From DATFVA01 sp963832715 (GTDB lineage: Bacteria > Bacteroidota > Ignavibacteria > Ignavibacteriales > Ignavibacteriaceae): DNA of 64,000 bases. The translations under genes and the position numbers were made by a program. The DNA lies in the NCBI GenBank assembly GCA_963832715.1, contig CAWHVB010000005.1, positions 186,001 to 250,000 on the forward strand, written 5' to 3'. A model generated the notes under the pieces. That model worked only from the letters and a program-made list of their open reading frames with translations, was not told the DNA's origin and made no database searches. Below are positions 9,506 to 19,581 of the stretch, piece by piece; positions within the stretch are counted from its first letter, which is position 1; each line of letters begins with the position of its first letter.

Positions 9506-10612
9506 ATGAAAATATTATATTCATGTTTATCCAAAAGCTGGGGGGGAATGGAAATGGTTACCCTCACCGGTATCAGGCAATTAACAAAAAGAGGCATCCA
9601 CGTAGAACTTCTGTGCGCGGCGGAGTCGAGGATTCATATTGAAGCCAATAATCTCGGGATTATCATACACCCCATAAAGGCCGGAGGTTATTTTCATCCG
9701 TTTTCCTCTCTAAGGCTTTCATTCATCATCAGTAAAATGAAATTTGATATAATTCATACTCATGCCTCAAAGGATCTGTGGGTGCTTGTACCTTCACTGC
9801 AGTTTCTGAGGAGAAATATACCTTTACTTCTTACCAAGCATATCGGTTCTTTTATTGAAAAAAAGGATTTACTCCACCGCCGTCTTTACCGGTATGTAAC
9901 CAAAGCTATCGCTATCAGCAGTATGATCAAAAGGAATATACTTGAAACCACGCCTTTAAAAGAGGAACAAATTGTGCTTATACCTAATGGTGTGGATATA
10001 GAAAAATTTGATCCGGAGCGGGTAAGCGGCAGCAGCGTAAGAGAGGAATTTAGAATCAGGAAGGAAGAAATATTAATCGGGATGATGGCCCGGTTCAGTC
10101 CCGGTAAAGGCCATGAGGAATTCATTACAGCTTCATCTGTGTTAAATAATGAACATAAAGATCTGCGGTTTATCATCATAGGCGAAGCAAGCCGCGGAGA
10201 AGATACATATGAACAAGAGATTAAAGCTATGGCTGAAAAATCAGGATTATCGAATTTAATTTTTACGGGCTACAGGAGCGATATTCCGGAACTATTGGCA
10301 GCTATAGATATATTTGTCTTTCCGTCTCACGCTGAAGCATTCGGCATAGCCCTGATAGAAGCAATGGCTATGCAGAAACCTTCTGTCTGTTCTGCTTCCG
10401 AAGGTGTGCTTGATATTGCTGTCGATGAAAAGACTTCACTAATGTTCGAAACCCGGAATGCTGAAGACCTTACTGAAAAAGTGAAAATATTAATTACAAA
10501 CCCGGAAAAAAGAAAATCCTTTGCTGCTGCAGCGAGGAAAAGGGTGATTGAAAACTTCAATATTGACCGTGTAACCGACCGTATTTGTGCTCTTTATGAA
10601 GAACTGGTTTAA
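9506..10612 (+). CDS. GT4 family glycosyltransferase
   Basis: A 368-residue GT-B fold enzyme predicted to transfer a sugar from a nucleotide donor during surface glycan or lipid synthesis. The N-terminal Rossmann half has SWGGMEMVTLTGIRQLTKRG and FDIIHTHASKD. The C-terminal half has LIPNGVDIEKFDPE, GMMARFSPGKGHEEF, LIFTGYRSDIPELLAAIDIFVFPS, and the donor-binding EAFGIALIEAMAMQKP. All are family 4 signatures, with the catalytic E-x7-E spacing. It begins four bases after the spoIID stop. The acceptor and sugar are unknown. Confidence 0.9.
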   Translation: MKILYSCLSKSWGGMEMVTLTGIRQLTKRGIHVELLCAAESRIHIEANNLGIIIHPIKAGGYFHPFSSLRLSFIISKMKFDIIHTHASKDLWVLVPSLQFLRRNIPLLLTKHIGSFIEKKDLLHRRLYRYVTKAIAISSMIKRNILETTPLKEEQIVLIPNGVDIEKFDPERVSGSSVREEFRIRKEEILIGMMARFSPGKGHEEFITASSVLNNEHKDLRFIIIGEASRGEDTYEQEIKAMAEKSGLSNLIFTGYRSDIPELLAAIDIFVFPSHAEAFGIALIEAMAMQKPSVCSASEGVLDIAVDEKTSLMFETRNAEDLTEKVKILITNPEKRKSFAAAARKRVIENFNIDRVTDRICALYEELV

Positions 10613-10748
10613 TGTGTTCTTCAGCTAACTCACAAAAATAAAAGAGGTTAGCCCATTGTGACATTCTTAACTATTTAATAAACTTAATGTGGTATTTTTT
10701 AAAGGACTAAGAAACAGAGAATAACAATAATAACCCCGGAGGATAAAA

Positions 10749-11174
10749 ATGAAATATTTATTAACAATTCTTTTCACTTCACTACTATTTGCTGCATGCT
10801 CAAGCTCTAAAACTGTAACAATGGATCCTGCCCGTTTTGATCCTTGCACAGAGCAGTCTGATTTAGGCACCAACGCCGTTTTCACAGGTGAAACAGTCAA
10901 CAACGTTGTAGTAGACCAGCAGAGCGGCCTGGTTTACGTTACGATGGATGTAAGAACCTACTGCAACTCGGCATTAAATATGGATATGCAGCAGAAGGAA
11001 AACCAGATTACACTAATGGTATCGAATACGAATTCTGCGAGCGACAACTGTGTATGCATCAAGAAAGCAAGAACAGCTTTCAGGGATCTGGCTCCCGGCA
11101 CTTATGATCTGAAAATCATGGATAAAACGGGACATAAACTTCTTGACCAGGAAAGCGTAACTATTCCTGAATAA
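10749..11174 (+). CDS. Small lipoprotein of unknown function
   Basis: A 141-residue protein with a lipoprotein signal peptide (LFTSLLFAACSSS, lipid-attached Cys at residue 17). The mature part is acidic with several cysteines (DPCTEQ, TYCNS, NCVCIKK) and a C-terminal beta-rich segment ending GTYDLKIMDKTGHKLLDQESV. A strong ribosome site (GGAGG, about eight bases before ATG) and a terminator directly after suggest an independently expressed single gene. I do not recognise a named family. Confidence 0.8.
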   Translation: MKYLLTILFTSLLFAACSSSKTVTMDPARFDPCTEQSDLGTNAVFTGETVNNVVVDQQSGLVYVTMDVRTYCNSALNMDMQQKENQITLMVSNTNSASDNCVCIKKARTAFRDLAPGTYDLKIMDKTGHKLLDQESVTIPE

Positions 11175-11202
11175 TTGCATCTGCAAAATTTACTATTTAC
11201 AG

Positions 11203-11230
11203 GCCGGTTTTATACCGGCTTTATTTTTTC
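11203..11230 (+). terminator. Rho-independent terminator after the small lipoprotein gene
   Basis: GCCGGT (11203-11208) pairs with ACCGGC (11214-11219) and is followed by TTTATTTTTT. It begins 29 bases after the lipoprotein stop. Confidence 0.8.
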
Positions 11231-11285
11231 TATTTTGCAACCTCCTCTTAAATATGTAAATTTTTTTAAGTTATTAGGAGGATAT

Positions 11286-12755
11286 ATGAGTTTTCCTTTC
11301 ACAGTTTTTATTCCCTATAACGGCAACGTAAAGATATGGGAATCGGCAAATGCCCTCAGATCTTCAAAAATGATTGAAGAATTATTTTTACTTGCAGGCG
11401 ATTCGGTTGAAGTCCCAAAATCTTCCCAGGTTATAAACGTTGAAAATATGTTCAGCACAAAAACCCTCAGGGCTATATTGGAGGAGGCTGATTCAGAATT
11501 TATAATTCTTGTACTGAAACCTCTGGAGACTGTCTTTGAAAAATTTGCCATGAGCAGGTTCTTTGAAGTAGCTGAACTGACGGGTGCCGGATTGATATAT
11601 TCCGACTTCTACGAATTGAATAACGACGTTTTATTACCCCACCCCGGGATAGATTATCAATCTGGAAGTATAAGGGACGATTTTGATTTCGGAGAGATTA
11701 TAGTTGTAAGGAAATCGGTACTGGCAGAGTTCCTTTCCGATAATAACGATGATTTTATTTACGCTGGGTTATATAGTCTTAGATTATTTATTTCAAGGAA
11801 TTACCCTGTGATAAGGATTCCCGAATTTCTGTACTGTATTAGAAAAATATCAAATGAAGAGCCGGCGGAGAATCAGTTCAGTTATGTAGACCCTAAAAAC
11901 CGGGCTGTGCAGATAGAGATGGAGGAAGCTGCAACAGATCATCTCAGGCAGATCGGTGCCTACCTGGAGCCGGTATTCAGTGCAGTTAATACAGCTGACG
12001 AAGATTTTGCTTATACGGCTTCAGTTATTATCCCCGTAAAAAACCGTGCTGAGACAATTGCCGATGCCGTAAATTCAGCCTTAGAACAGGAAACAGATTT
12101 TTCATTTAACATAATCATAGTTGATAATCATTCAACAGACAACACAACCGGAATAGTACAGTCATTGTGTAAAAAGCACAGCAGGATAATCCATATAATT
12201 CCGGAAAGTTCCAGCCTGGAAATAGGCGGATGCTGGAATGAAGCAATATATAATGAACATTGCGGTAAATATGCAGTACAGCTTGACAGCGACGACCTGT
12301 ATGCTGATAAGCATACTCTTCAAAAAATAATTAATGTATTTAGTGAAGAAAAAAGTGCTATGGTTATAGGCTCTTATAAACTTACCGATTATAAATTAAA
12401 TGAAATCCCGCCGGGAATTATTGACCATAAAGAATGGACCCCGGCGAACGGAAGGAATAATGCTTTGCGCATAAACGGCCTTGGGGCTCCAAGGGCCTTT
12501 TACACCCCTGTTATAAGGGATATCAAATTCCCGAATGTTAGTTACGGGGAGGATTATTCCGTTGCATTAGCTATATCCAGAAAATATGAAATAAGCAGAA
12601 TTTATGAACCATTATATTTGTGCCGCAGGTGGGAAGGAAATTCCGACTCCCAATTGTCGGTTGAACAAAAAAATAAATATAATTATTATAAAGACACTCT
12701 CAGAACTTATGAAATAAAAGCACGGCAGAGGCTCAATGCAGAAGCAGGTAAATAA
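11286..12755 (+). CDS. Two-part GT2 glycosyltransferase
   Basis: A 489-residue protein starting at ATG 11286, chosen because TAGGAGGATAT gives an ideal ribosome site and upstream in-frame sequence overlaps the terminator. The C-terminal half is a classical GT2 (GT-A) domain: ASVIIPVKNRAETIADAVNSA, IIIVDNHSTDNT, the metal-binding VQLDSDDLYA, and a downstream acceptor region ending in LCRRWEGNSDSQ. The N-terminal 240 residues also look like a degenerate glycosyltransferase fold (FTVFIPYNG ... ADSEFIILVLKP ... GLIYSDFYEL). Its end overlaps the DUF4922 start by 20 bases, indicating coupling. Probably acts on an envelope or storage glycan; the substrate is unknown. Confidence 0.85.
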   Translation: MSFPFTVFIPYNGNVKIWESANALRSSKMIEELFLLAGDSVEVPKSSQVINVENMFSTKTLRAILEEADSEFIILVLKPLETVFEKFAMSRFFEVAELTGAGLIYSDFYELNNDVLLPHPGIDYQSGSIRDDFDFGEIIVVRKSVLAEFLSDNNDDFIYAGLYSLRLFISRNYPVIRIPEFLYCIRKISNEEPAENQFSYVDPKNRAVQIEMEEAATDHLRQIGAYLEPVFSAVNTADEDFAYTASVIIPVKNRAETIADAVNSALEQETDFSFNIIIVDNHSTDNTTGIVQSLCKKHSRIIHIIPESSSLEIGGCWNEAIYNEHCGKYAVQLDSDDLYADKHTLQKIINVFSEEKSAMVIGSYKLTDYKLNEIPPGIIDHKEWTPANGRNNALRINGLGAPRAFYTPVIRDIKFPNVSYGEDYSVALAISRKYEISRIYEPLYLCRRWEGNSDSQLSVEQKNKYNYYKDTLRTYEIKARQRLNAEAGK

Positions 12756-13737
12756 GGTTCAAACTAAGCTGCAGGAGCTTGTCCTTGCAGAAGATTATTC
12801 CCAAGCGATTTCCGTGCTGTGCGGGCAGCAAAGTGAAGACTGGCCCCTGTTGAGGAAGGGAGTTGAATCTTTGTCGTCCATTGAACATAAAAAGTATTTC
12901 TTTGATGGTTATGAAATATACGCTCAATTCAACCCGGGCAGGATAAATTCAACTATAGCGAACGTTTCTCCCGAAGCTATTAAAAAAAGAGAATGTTTCC
13001 TTTGTACGGAGAATCTGCCCAAAGAAGAGGAGGGTATTATTTATAAAGATGATTACACGATTCTCTGCAATCCATACCCGATCTTTCCCGGTCATCTGAC
13101 TATCAGCAGTATAAGCCACACTCCGCAGAGGATAAAAAAATCTTTTATAAATTTATTAGAGATGAGCAGAGATATCCGGGATTATTGTATTCTATACAAC
13201 GGTCCTGAGTCCGGGGCTTCAGTGCCCGATCACCACCATTTCCAGGCCTGCCGAAAGGAATCCCTTCCTGTATATAATGATTATGAAGGACTAAAAAATG
13301 AGTTTGGAGAGGAAATAGCAAACAATGAGACTGCTATCTATGCCGTAGATGACGGAATCAGGAAAATGCTCATCCTTGAATCTGATTCTTCAAAATTTCT
13401 TGTAAAGGTTTTTAACAGGATCTATTCGCTCTATGCCGCTATTTCAAAAAGCCACGTTGAACCTATGATGAATATTATCTCTTATTATGAACAGGAATCT
13501 GGCTGGAGAGTAATAATATTCTTCCGTAAAAAACACAGGCCCGATGCATTTTTTAAAGAAGACGATGAGAATATTCTTGTGAGTCCTGCAACGATAGACC
13601 TGGGCGGCGTACTGATAATCCCCCTTGAGAAGGATTTCCGAAAGATCGATAAAGAGCTTATTACGCATATTTTCAGAGAGGTCTCAATTGGAAAAGAGGA
13701 ATTTGAATATATAAAAACCAAACTTAAAGAAAGCTGA
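12736..13737 (+). CDS. DUF4922 protein, HIT/GalT-like phosphorylase fold
   Basis: This 333-residue protein resembles the DUF4922 family, related to histidine-triad nucleotidyl transferases and GDP-L-galactose phosphorylase. The key motif is VPDHHHFQACRKESLP, whose HxHxQ spacing fits a GalT/HIT active site, preceded by a CFLCTENLPKEEEG segment and YTILCNPYPIFPGHLTI, where HIT proteins bind the nucleotide phosphate. The start overlaps the GT2 gene. A role in supplying or recycling a nucleotide sugar for that glycosyltransferase is inferred from the coupling alone. Confidence 0.8.
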   Translation: MQKQVNKVQTKLQELVLAEDYSQAISVLCGQQSEDWPLLRKGVESLSSIEHKKYFFDGYEIYAQFNPGRINSTIANVSPEAIKKRECFLCTENLPKEEEGIIYKDDYTILCNPYPIFPGHLTISSISHTPQRIKKSFINLLEMSRDIRDYCILYNGPESGASVPDHHHFQACRKESLPVYNDYEGLKNEFGEEIANNETAIYAVDDGIRKMLILESDSSKFLVKVFNRIYSLYAAISKSHVEPMMNIISYYEQESGWRVIIFFRKKHRPDAFFKEDDENILVSPATIDLGGVLIIPLEKDFRKIDKELITHIFREVSIGKEEFEYIKTKLKES

Positions 13738-13780
13738 CATAAGGTTTTTCGCTAAAACTGTAAGCCTCTGCAGCATATAG

Positions 13781-13796
13781 CCGGCGAAGACGCCGG
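13781..13796. other. Hairpin between convergent DUF4922 and DUF885 genes
   Basis: CCGGCG-AAGA-CGCCGG is a perfect 6-bp stem with a tetraloop, extended outward by ATAGCC/GGCTAT. No poly-T follows. It sits in the 88-base convergent gap and may limit read-through. Confidence 0.4.
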
Positions 13797-13825
13797 TACA
13801 GGCTATCTGCACAATTCCTTCCTCT

Positions 13826-15164
13826 TTATTCCTTATCCTTCTGCAGCCCTGATGGAGTCTGCGGGGTGGAAATTATCTTTTCGAATATCTCCCAGCGTTT
13901 TGATGGATTATCTTTAGTCCCGCCGTTTTTTTCCACATACTCTTTAACAATATCTTTACCGAGGTTATAGTTTATAACATAACTTCTGTACTTATCTATA
14001 AAACTCAACCTTTTTTCGGCTCTCTCTTTACTCATTAATTCAAATTTCTGCATCCACGCTATAGCGGATCCTTTATCCCAATCGCCATTCAGATAATTAC
14101 GTGCTGCCTCATTGCCTGCGTAGCTTAACTGATCGGCAAGTTCAAGCGCGTGGTAGTATTCATCCGCCTGGGAGGAATCTAGACCGGCTATCGGGAACAG
14201 GACTTCCTTTTCAAATTTGATCCTGGATTCACCGGGGAAAGCCATTTCTATACCGAAATTTGCAGTGCCTTCTGCAATTAGTGATTGAGGACTGAAGAGA
14301 GGATAAACGCTAAACTCTGCCCAGCCTCTCTGCCTTACCAGGTTTTTCTCAAGGAGAGTATTATACACATGATGTCCCGGGTACCCTTCGTGTGCAGCCA
14401 GATCAACAGCGCGGTCAATATAAATAGGCAGGTCAGTGTTTACCTGGATTACACTATATGAATTGCCCTTATACCAGTTATACCCGCCCCACGGTTTATC
14501 GCTCACGTATTCGACTTTGAAATTTTCATCCGGAGGAAGCTGGATATGATCAAGAGTTCTTGTACGGCATTCATTTATAGCAGCGGTGAATACTTTATCC
14601 AGTTTGTCTTTGGGAATAATGAACTGAGCCCTGAATTTTTCAAACCTGTCCGTTACATTTCCTTTGCCGGGAAGAATTTTATCAAGTTCGTTAATAATTT
14701 TCTGAAAATGGTCCTCCGAATAATGAGGGGCCTCAGCATCATAGAGAGCTTTTGTTTCATTGTCGAATGAAAGATGCCCCCCCTTGAGCATAAAGATCTT
14801 CGTCTTTACTGCAAGCATTTGTTTGTATAAAAATCTGAACCGCAGCGTCTGCATCTCATCGGCATCGTACTTTCCCAAATTGTCCATGCTGTCGAGCAGC
14901 GCATCGGTTTCGGTATCGAGATGTTTTAATGAGACTGAGTCAGCCTGAAAGGAACTATCGGGCTTCCATTCAGCAGGACCATAATAGGCGTCAACGTAAT
15001 CCGGATCGAACTTGCCGATCCTTAATATTACTTTTACATATCTTTCTGCTATACCATTCATTTTTTTATCCAGTTCAGGGGAAGGTTGTTGTTGTTCTCT
15101 TTTCTCCGCAGGAAATTAATAAAATCCCGGGTATAAGTAATAAAAAAATATATATGATCCGCAT
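13826..15164 (-). CDS. DUF885 lipoprotein (metallopeptidase-like), one frameshift after the signal peptide
   Basis: The downstream frame (411 residues from an internal Met) shows the DUF885 hallmark AAHEGYPGHHVYN, a His-Glu metal-site motif, and EGTANFGIEMAFPGE. Upstream on the same strand, ATG 15164 gives MRIIYIFLLLIPGILLISC, a textbook lipoprotein signal, in a frame that joins the main one only if one base near 15097 is removed (GGAGAAAAGAGAACAA). The reconstructed protein is about 445 residues and is placed on the periplasmic or surface face. Its ATG overlaps the amylase stop (TAATG), so the two are coupled. The substrate is not known; a peptidase role is inferred from the motif. Confidence 0.82.
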
Positions 15165-17570
15165 TACTCATCCTTTTTTATAGCTTCTTTTAATTTAAAT
15201 ATTGAATAACTGAAAGGCTCCATTGGCACAGAGACTCTGTAATTATTTACCGGCAGCTCACCGCCTTCAATAAGATCGGAAACGGAATCCGCTTTGAATT
15301 CATAAGGAAATTCTATCGGGGTAATAACCCGTGAATTGCTTTTATTTAACACTACCAGGATTTTTTCGTTCAGATCCGAGCGAATAAATGCATAAATATC
15401 TTTTACAGCTTTGATCGTATAGAAATCACCGTATCTTAGTGCGGAATTTTCTTTCCTTACCTTTATTAATTTTTTAACGTCCTTCAGGGTTTCCTTTTCC
15501 CAATCTGTAAGCTGACTTCCGAACCGCATCATTCTCCTGTTATCAGGATCAGCGGCTCCTGTCATCCCGAACTCATCTCCGTAGTCTATAATCGGGATAC
15601 CTGGTATTGTTAATAAATAAGAAAGGTATAATTTCATTTTGTCGTAGCTTGATTTATTATCCACCTCCGGCGGGTTCTTCCAGCCTATCTCAGCAGCATT
15701 TCCTTCATTCAGGGAAACATCGCCGTCGGCATAAGCCATAAACCTTACTTTGTCGTGACTATCCATAATATTCCCCATCAGACTGTTCACACCGTATACA
15801 GAAAAAGATTTCTGCATTTGTTCATCAAGCGATTCAAATGATCTTGACGTATCAATGAATACAGGTATAGCAGTATCATAAAGGTTAAAATTAAACTGGG
15901 CATCAAGCTGACCGTTATTCACATAAGAATTTACCAATTGATAACTTCCGAATGTTTCGCCTATCTGAAAGATATCTCTGTGGCGCGGTACTACAATTTC
16001 ACTTTTGATCTTCCGCGTTAAGGTCCTCCAGAATTCGTTGGGAATATGTTTAACAGCATCGTGTCTGAAGCCATCGGCATCAGTAACCTGCAGCCACCAT
16101 ACGGCATTGCTTGTCATGGTATCCAGTGCTTCTTTAGAACCTTCATAATCAAAAGAGGGAAGATAAGGTTCGAACCATGTGGTTAAACGGTGTTCATCCC
16201 ACAATCTGAGATTCAGTCTTCCATCCGGAAGTTTGAGATGTCCGAACCAGTCCCTGTGTTCTTTATAGAAGGGGTGTTCTTCGTGAACGTGATTTGCAAC
16301 GTAATCGATAAGGATATAAATATTATGACTATGAGCATCGGCGACAAGTTTTTTCAGCAGATCCATAGTTCCGAATCGTTCTTCCACCCTTGTTGAGGAT
16401 ATTGGCCAATAGCCGTGATAGCCGGTGTAATACCTGTGAGGTTCGGGGTACTCGCGGTAAGCACTATCGGTATTGTCAACTACAGGAGACAGCCAGAGGG
16501 TATTGACGCCGAGAGAATCGAAATAACCATCGTTAATCTTGTTAAGAATTCCCTGCAGATCGCCGCCGTAATAGTTTGCTTTTTTTGTTAGGTGAGGATC
16601 TACGACAGGAATACTATTGCTGGTATCGCCGTCGCTGAACCTGTCGACCATAATTGAGTAAATTATGTTATCGTAATCGGTACGGTGACCATTTCCTTCA
16701 GGCTCACCATCATAAAATCTTAGTGTCTGGATATTTGATGCCGATCCCTTCCTGTTGACCGCTACGCGAAGGACATTTTCACCTTTGAATTTATGTGCTG
16801 TCGACGGTAACCAGGAACTTATTTGCTGCAGTCGATATCCTTTCCTGCGGGACGGCCGAGTTATTATAAAGTGCGATAATTTCTTCCCGTTTTACCGGTT
16901 CCCTGTATTTATTATTCCGGTAAGTAAAGCTGACCGTCAAACCGTCCTTATTCCTCTCATAGCCATTAACGAACAGGTAACTTTTTTCGGGATGAAGATC
17001 CGGGATAACAACTACGGAATTATACCCTCCAAGGCCATTGGGAATGCTGTCCCTGTTAGCAGGGTCGAGGATCTCGCTTCCCTGTATATAGTATTTATAC
17101 TGATAAATTCCCGGTTCGAGCGGTACCGACACAGAATAGTTCCCGTTTTTTTTGTTGTAAGTCATCGGAAGACTTTCCCTGTTCCATCCGTTAAAACTTC
17201 CAAAAAGATTCACCTTTTCCGGGTGATTCTTAAGACGTAAGCTGAATGTATGATCTGGAATGTACCGTGAATAGTAAGGCATAGTATAAACCGAATCATT
17301 CACTTTAAAATCGATTACATCCAGACCCTCAAACTGTTTATCCGGTTTAACTATAAGAGTCTTTTTAACTTTGTTGTATTCTATCGATGCATTCTTATCC
17401 GGAAGGAAATTCAGATTGTAATTATCAGAATAGAAAATATCGCTAATCAGTATTGTATCGGCTTTACCTGTCTGCAGATGAAGAGGTTTTATAATATCTG
17501 TAATGCCCTGCGAAAAAATATTCAGATTAGTAATTATAAATAGTAATAAAACAAGCCTTACCATTTTCAT
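15164..17570 (-). CDS. Secreted GH13 alpha-amylase family protein with N-terminal glycogen-binding-like domain, one frameshift
   Basis: Predicted to hydrolyse alpha-glucans in the periplasm or outside. The N-terminal 259 residues start with a signal peptide (LVLLLFIITNLNIFSQG), then a beta domain and a CBM48-like segment (VNLFGSFNGWNRESLPM ... PGIYQYKYYIQG). The frame stops at TAA 16791-16793; skipping one base continues KFKGENVLRVAVNRKG, then the GH13 barrel. The barrel has LIDYVANHVHEEHP, DGFRHDAVKH (nucleophile Asp), FQIGETFG (acid/base Glu) and MDSHDKVRF (third Asp), so the catalytic triad is intact. Total about 801 residues. It is coupled through TAATG to the DUF885 lipoprotein. Confidence 0.88.
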
Positions 17571-17581
17571 ATAAGATCCCT

Positions 17582-19375
17582 TTAATCTTCCTCAAAATTT
17601 ACTGCAGATTTATAATCCTGCGTTTGATCATTTCTTTCCCTCTCCCCGATTTGCTGACGCCACATAGCGTAATATAAACCTTTCATCGCAATAAGTTCTT
17701 CGTGCTTTCCCTCTTCTGTTATCTTTCCCCTCTCAAGAACATAGATCCTGTCGGCGTGCATCACGGTAGAAAGACGGTGCGCTATCATAATTGTAATAAG
17801 GTCTTTATTGTCAGAAATATCCTTAATGGTAGAAGTGATCTCCTCTTCTGTTAAAGAGTCGAGAGATGAAGTTGCTTCGTCAAAAATAAGGAGCTGGGGA
17901 CGGCGCAGAAGAGCGCGGGCGATTGAGAGGCGCTGTTTTTCCCCACCTGAAACTTTCACACCGCCTTCGCCTATTATTGTATCCAATCCTTTATCCGCGC
18001 GGGCCAGCAGATTTCCGGCCGCTGCCTTTTCCAGTACGTCGAGACACTCTTCATCAGAAGCACCAGGGTTAACGAACAAAAGATTCTCCTTGATCGTACC
18101 CGAAAAAAGCTGGGTATCCTGCGTAACGAATCCGATCTTTTCACGTAATTCATCAAGATCAATATTCTCTCCCGGGATACCATTGTAAATTATAGCCCCA
18201 TCCTGCGGAGTATACAGACCTACCAGAAGCTTTACAAGCGTAGTTTTGCCTGCTCCTGATGGACCGGCAAAAGCGATAGTCTCACCTTTTCTAACCCTGA
18301 AGGAAATGTCATTTAATGCATTGCCCCGTGAGCTCTGATGTTTAAAACTTACATTCCTGAACTCAAGCGATTGGATATTTTTGATTGCTTCCGGGTTAGC
18401 GGGTTTTTCATCCACAGGCTGTTTTAAGAGCGTGTCGAAATTATCGAGGGAGACCTCAGCCTCACGGTAAATATTTATTATATCGCCAAGGCTCTGAAGA
18501 GGTCCGAAGATGAAGAACGAATAAAGCATCAGCGTAAAAAACTGTCCGATCTGGATCTCCCCGGTGAAGATCAGGTATAGCATAAAGAAAAGAATAGTGG
18601 TGCGGATGAAATTAACAACAGTCCCCTGGATGAAACTCAGGGTCCGGATATATTTTACCTTTTTTAATTCAAGCAGGAGGATCTTATCCGTTGTTGAATT
18701 AAGCCTGTTGATCTCCTGGCTGCCGAGTCCCAGACTTTTAACAAGTTCAATATTTCTCAGAGATTCTGTTGTCGTGCCGGCAAGTGCGGTAGTTTCCGCA
18801 ACTATAACTTTCTGTATCTTTTTTATCTTTCTGCTCAGAACGGAACTAACAATTCCGAGTATAGGGATAGCGGCAAAAAATATCGGGGCGATTATCCAGT
18901 GTACATTTATTGCATAAAACGTTACAAAAATCACTCCCACCACGGTAGTAAACAAAACATTAACGAATGATGAAATCAATCTCTCAACATCGATTCTGAC
19001 TTTCTGAAGCACACCGAGTGTCTTACCGCTCTGCTGATCTTCAAACTTTGAATAAGGAAGTTCAAGTGAATGCTTCACCCCGTCCGTATAGATCTGCGCA
19101 CCGAGACGCTGGGTAATCACGTTGACATAATAATCCTGGAAATTCTTTGCAATCCTTGAGATAAATGCTACTCCGACGGCTGCCCCCAGGAGCAGTCCAA
19201 CTCCCTTCAGGAATTCTGCAGTCGTATATGAATCTGATTTTGTGGCGTAGTTGTCTATCACCTTACCGAAAATGTAAGGATCAAGGAGAGAGAAAATCTG
19301 GTTTACTGCAGCAAGCAAAAGCGCCAGCAGCATAAGTTTCCAATAACTCCGGAGGTATGTATATAGCAATTTCAT
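17582..19375 (-). CDS. ABC exporter, fused membrane and ATPase domains
   Basis: A 597-residue half-transporter of the MsbA/multidrug type that works as a homo- or heterodimer in the inner membrane. Residues 1-310 form a six-helix membrane domain beginning LYTYLRSYWKLMLLALLLAAVNQ. The ATPase domain has Walker A GPSGAGKTTL, Q-loop FVTQDTQLF, signature VSGGEKQRLSIARAL, Walker B LLIFDEATSSLDS and an H-loop AHRLSTV. It ends 11 bases before the amylase start on the same strand, so one transcript is likely. The cargo cannot be told from sequence. Confidence 0.9.
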   Translation of the reverse strand: MKLLYTYLRSYWKLMLLALLLAAVNQIFSLLDPYIFGKVIDNYATKSDSYTTAEFLKGVGLLLGAAVGVAFISRIAKNFQDYYVNVITQRLGAQIYTDGVKHSLELPYSKFEDQQSGKTLGVLQKVRIDVERLISSFVNVLFTTVVGVIFVTFYAINVHWIIAPIFFAAIPILGIVSSVLSRKIKKIQKVIVAETTALAGTTTESLRNIELVKSLGLGSQEINRLNSTTDKILLLELKKVKYIRTLSFIQGTVVNFIRTTILFFMLYLIFTGEIQIGQFFTLMLYSFFIFGPLQSLGDIINIYREAEVSLDNFDTLLKQPVDEKPANPEAIKNIQSLEFRNVSFKHQSSRGNALNDISFRVRKGETIAFAGPSGAGKTTLVKLLVGLYTPQDGAIIYNGIPGENIDLDELREKIGFVTQDTQLFSGTIKENLLFVNPGASDEECLDVLEKAAAGNLLARADKGLDTIIGEGGVKVSGGEKQRLSIARALLRRPQLLIFDEATSSLDSLTEEEITSTIKDISDNKDLITIMIAHRLSTVMHADRIYVLERGKITEEGKHEELIAMKGLYYAMWRQQIGERERNDQTQDYKSAVNFEED

Positions 19376-19581
19376 TTGAATCAGATAAAATAATCATAAG
19401 AAGCGCAATAAAAAATGGGAATTGAGGTAGTAAACCAGATGTAGACCGGCAGCACGTCAGCGGCAAGAATATTTTAATCCTTCGCATCTGCTTTACAGGT
19501 CAGGAATATATGCTGGCTGATTATAGGTAAGGCTGCACAAATCCATTATAGTAATAAATCTACTTATCGATTTAAGCGGAT

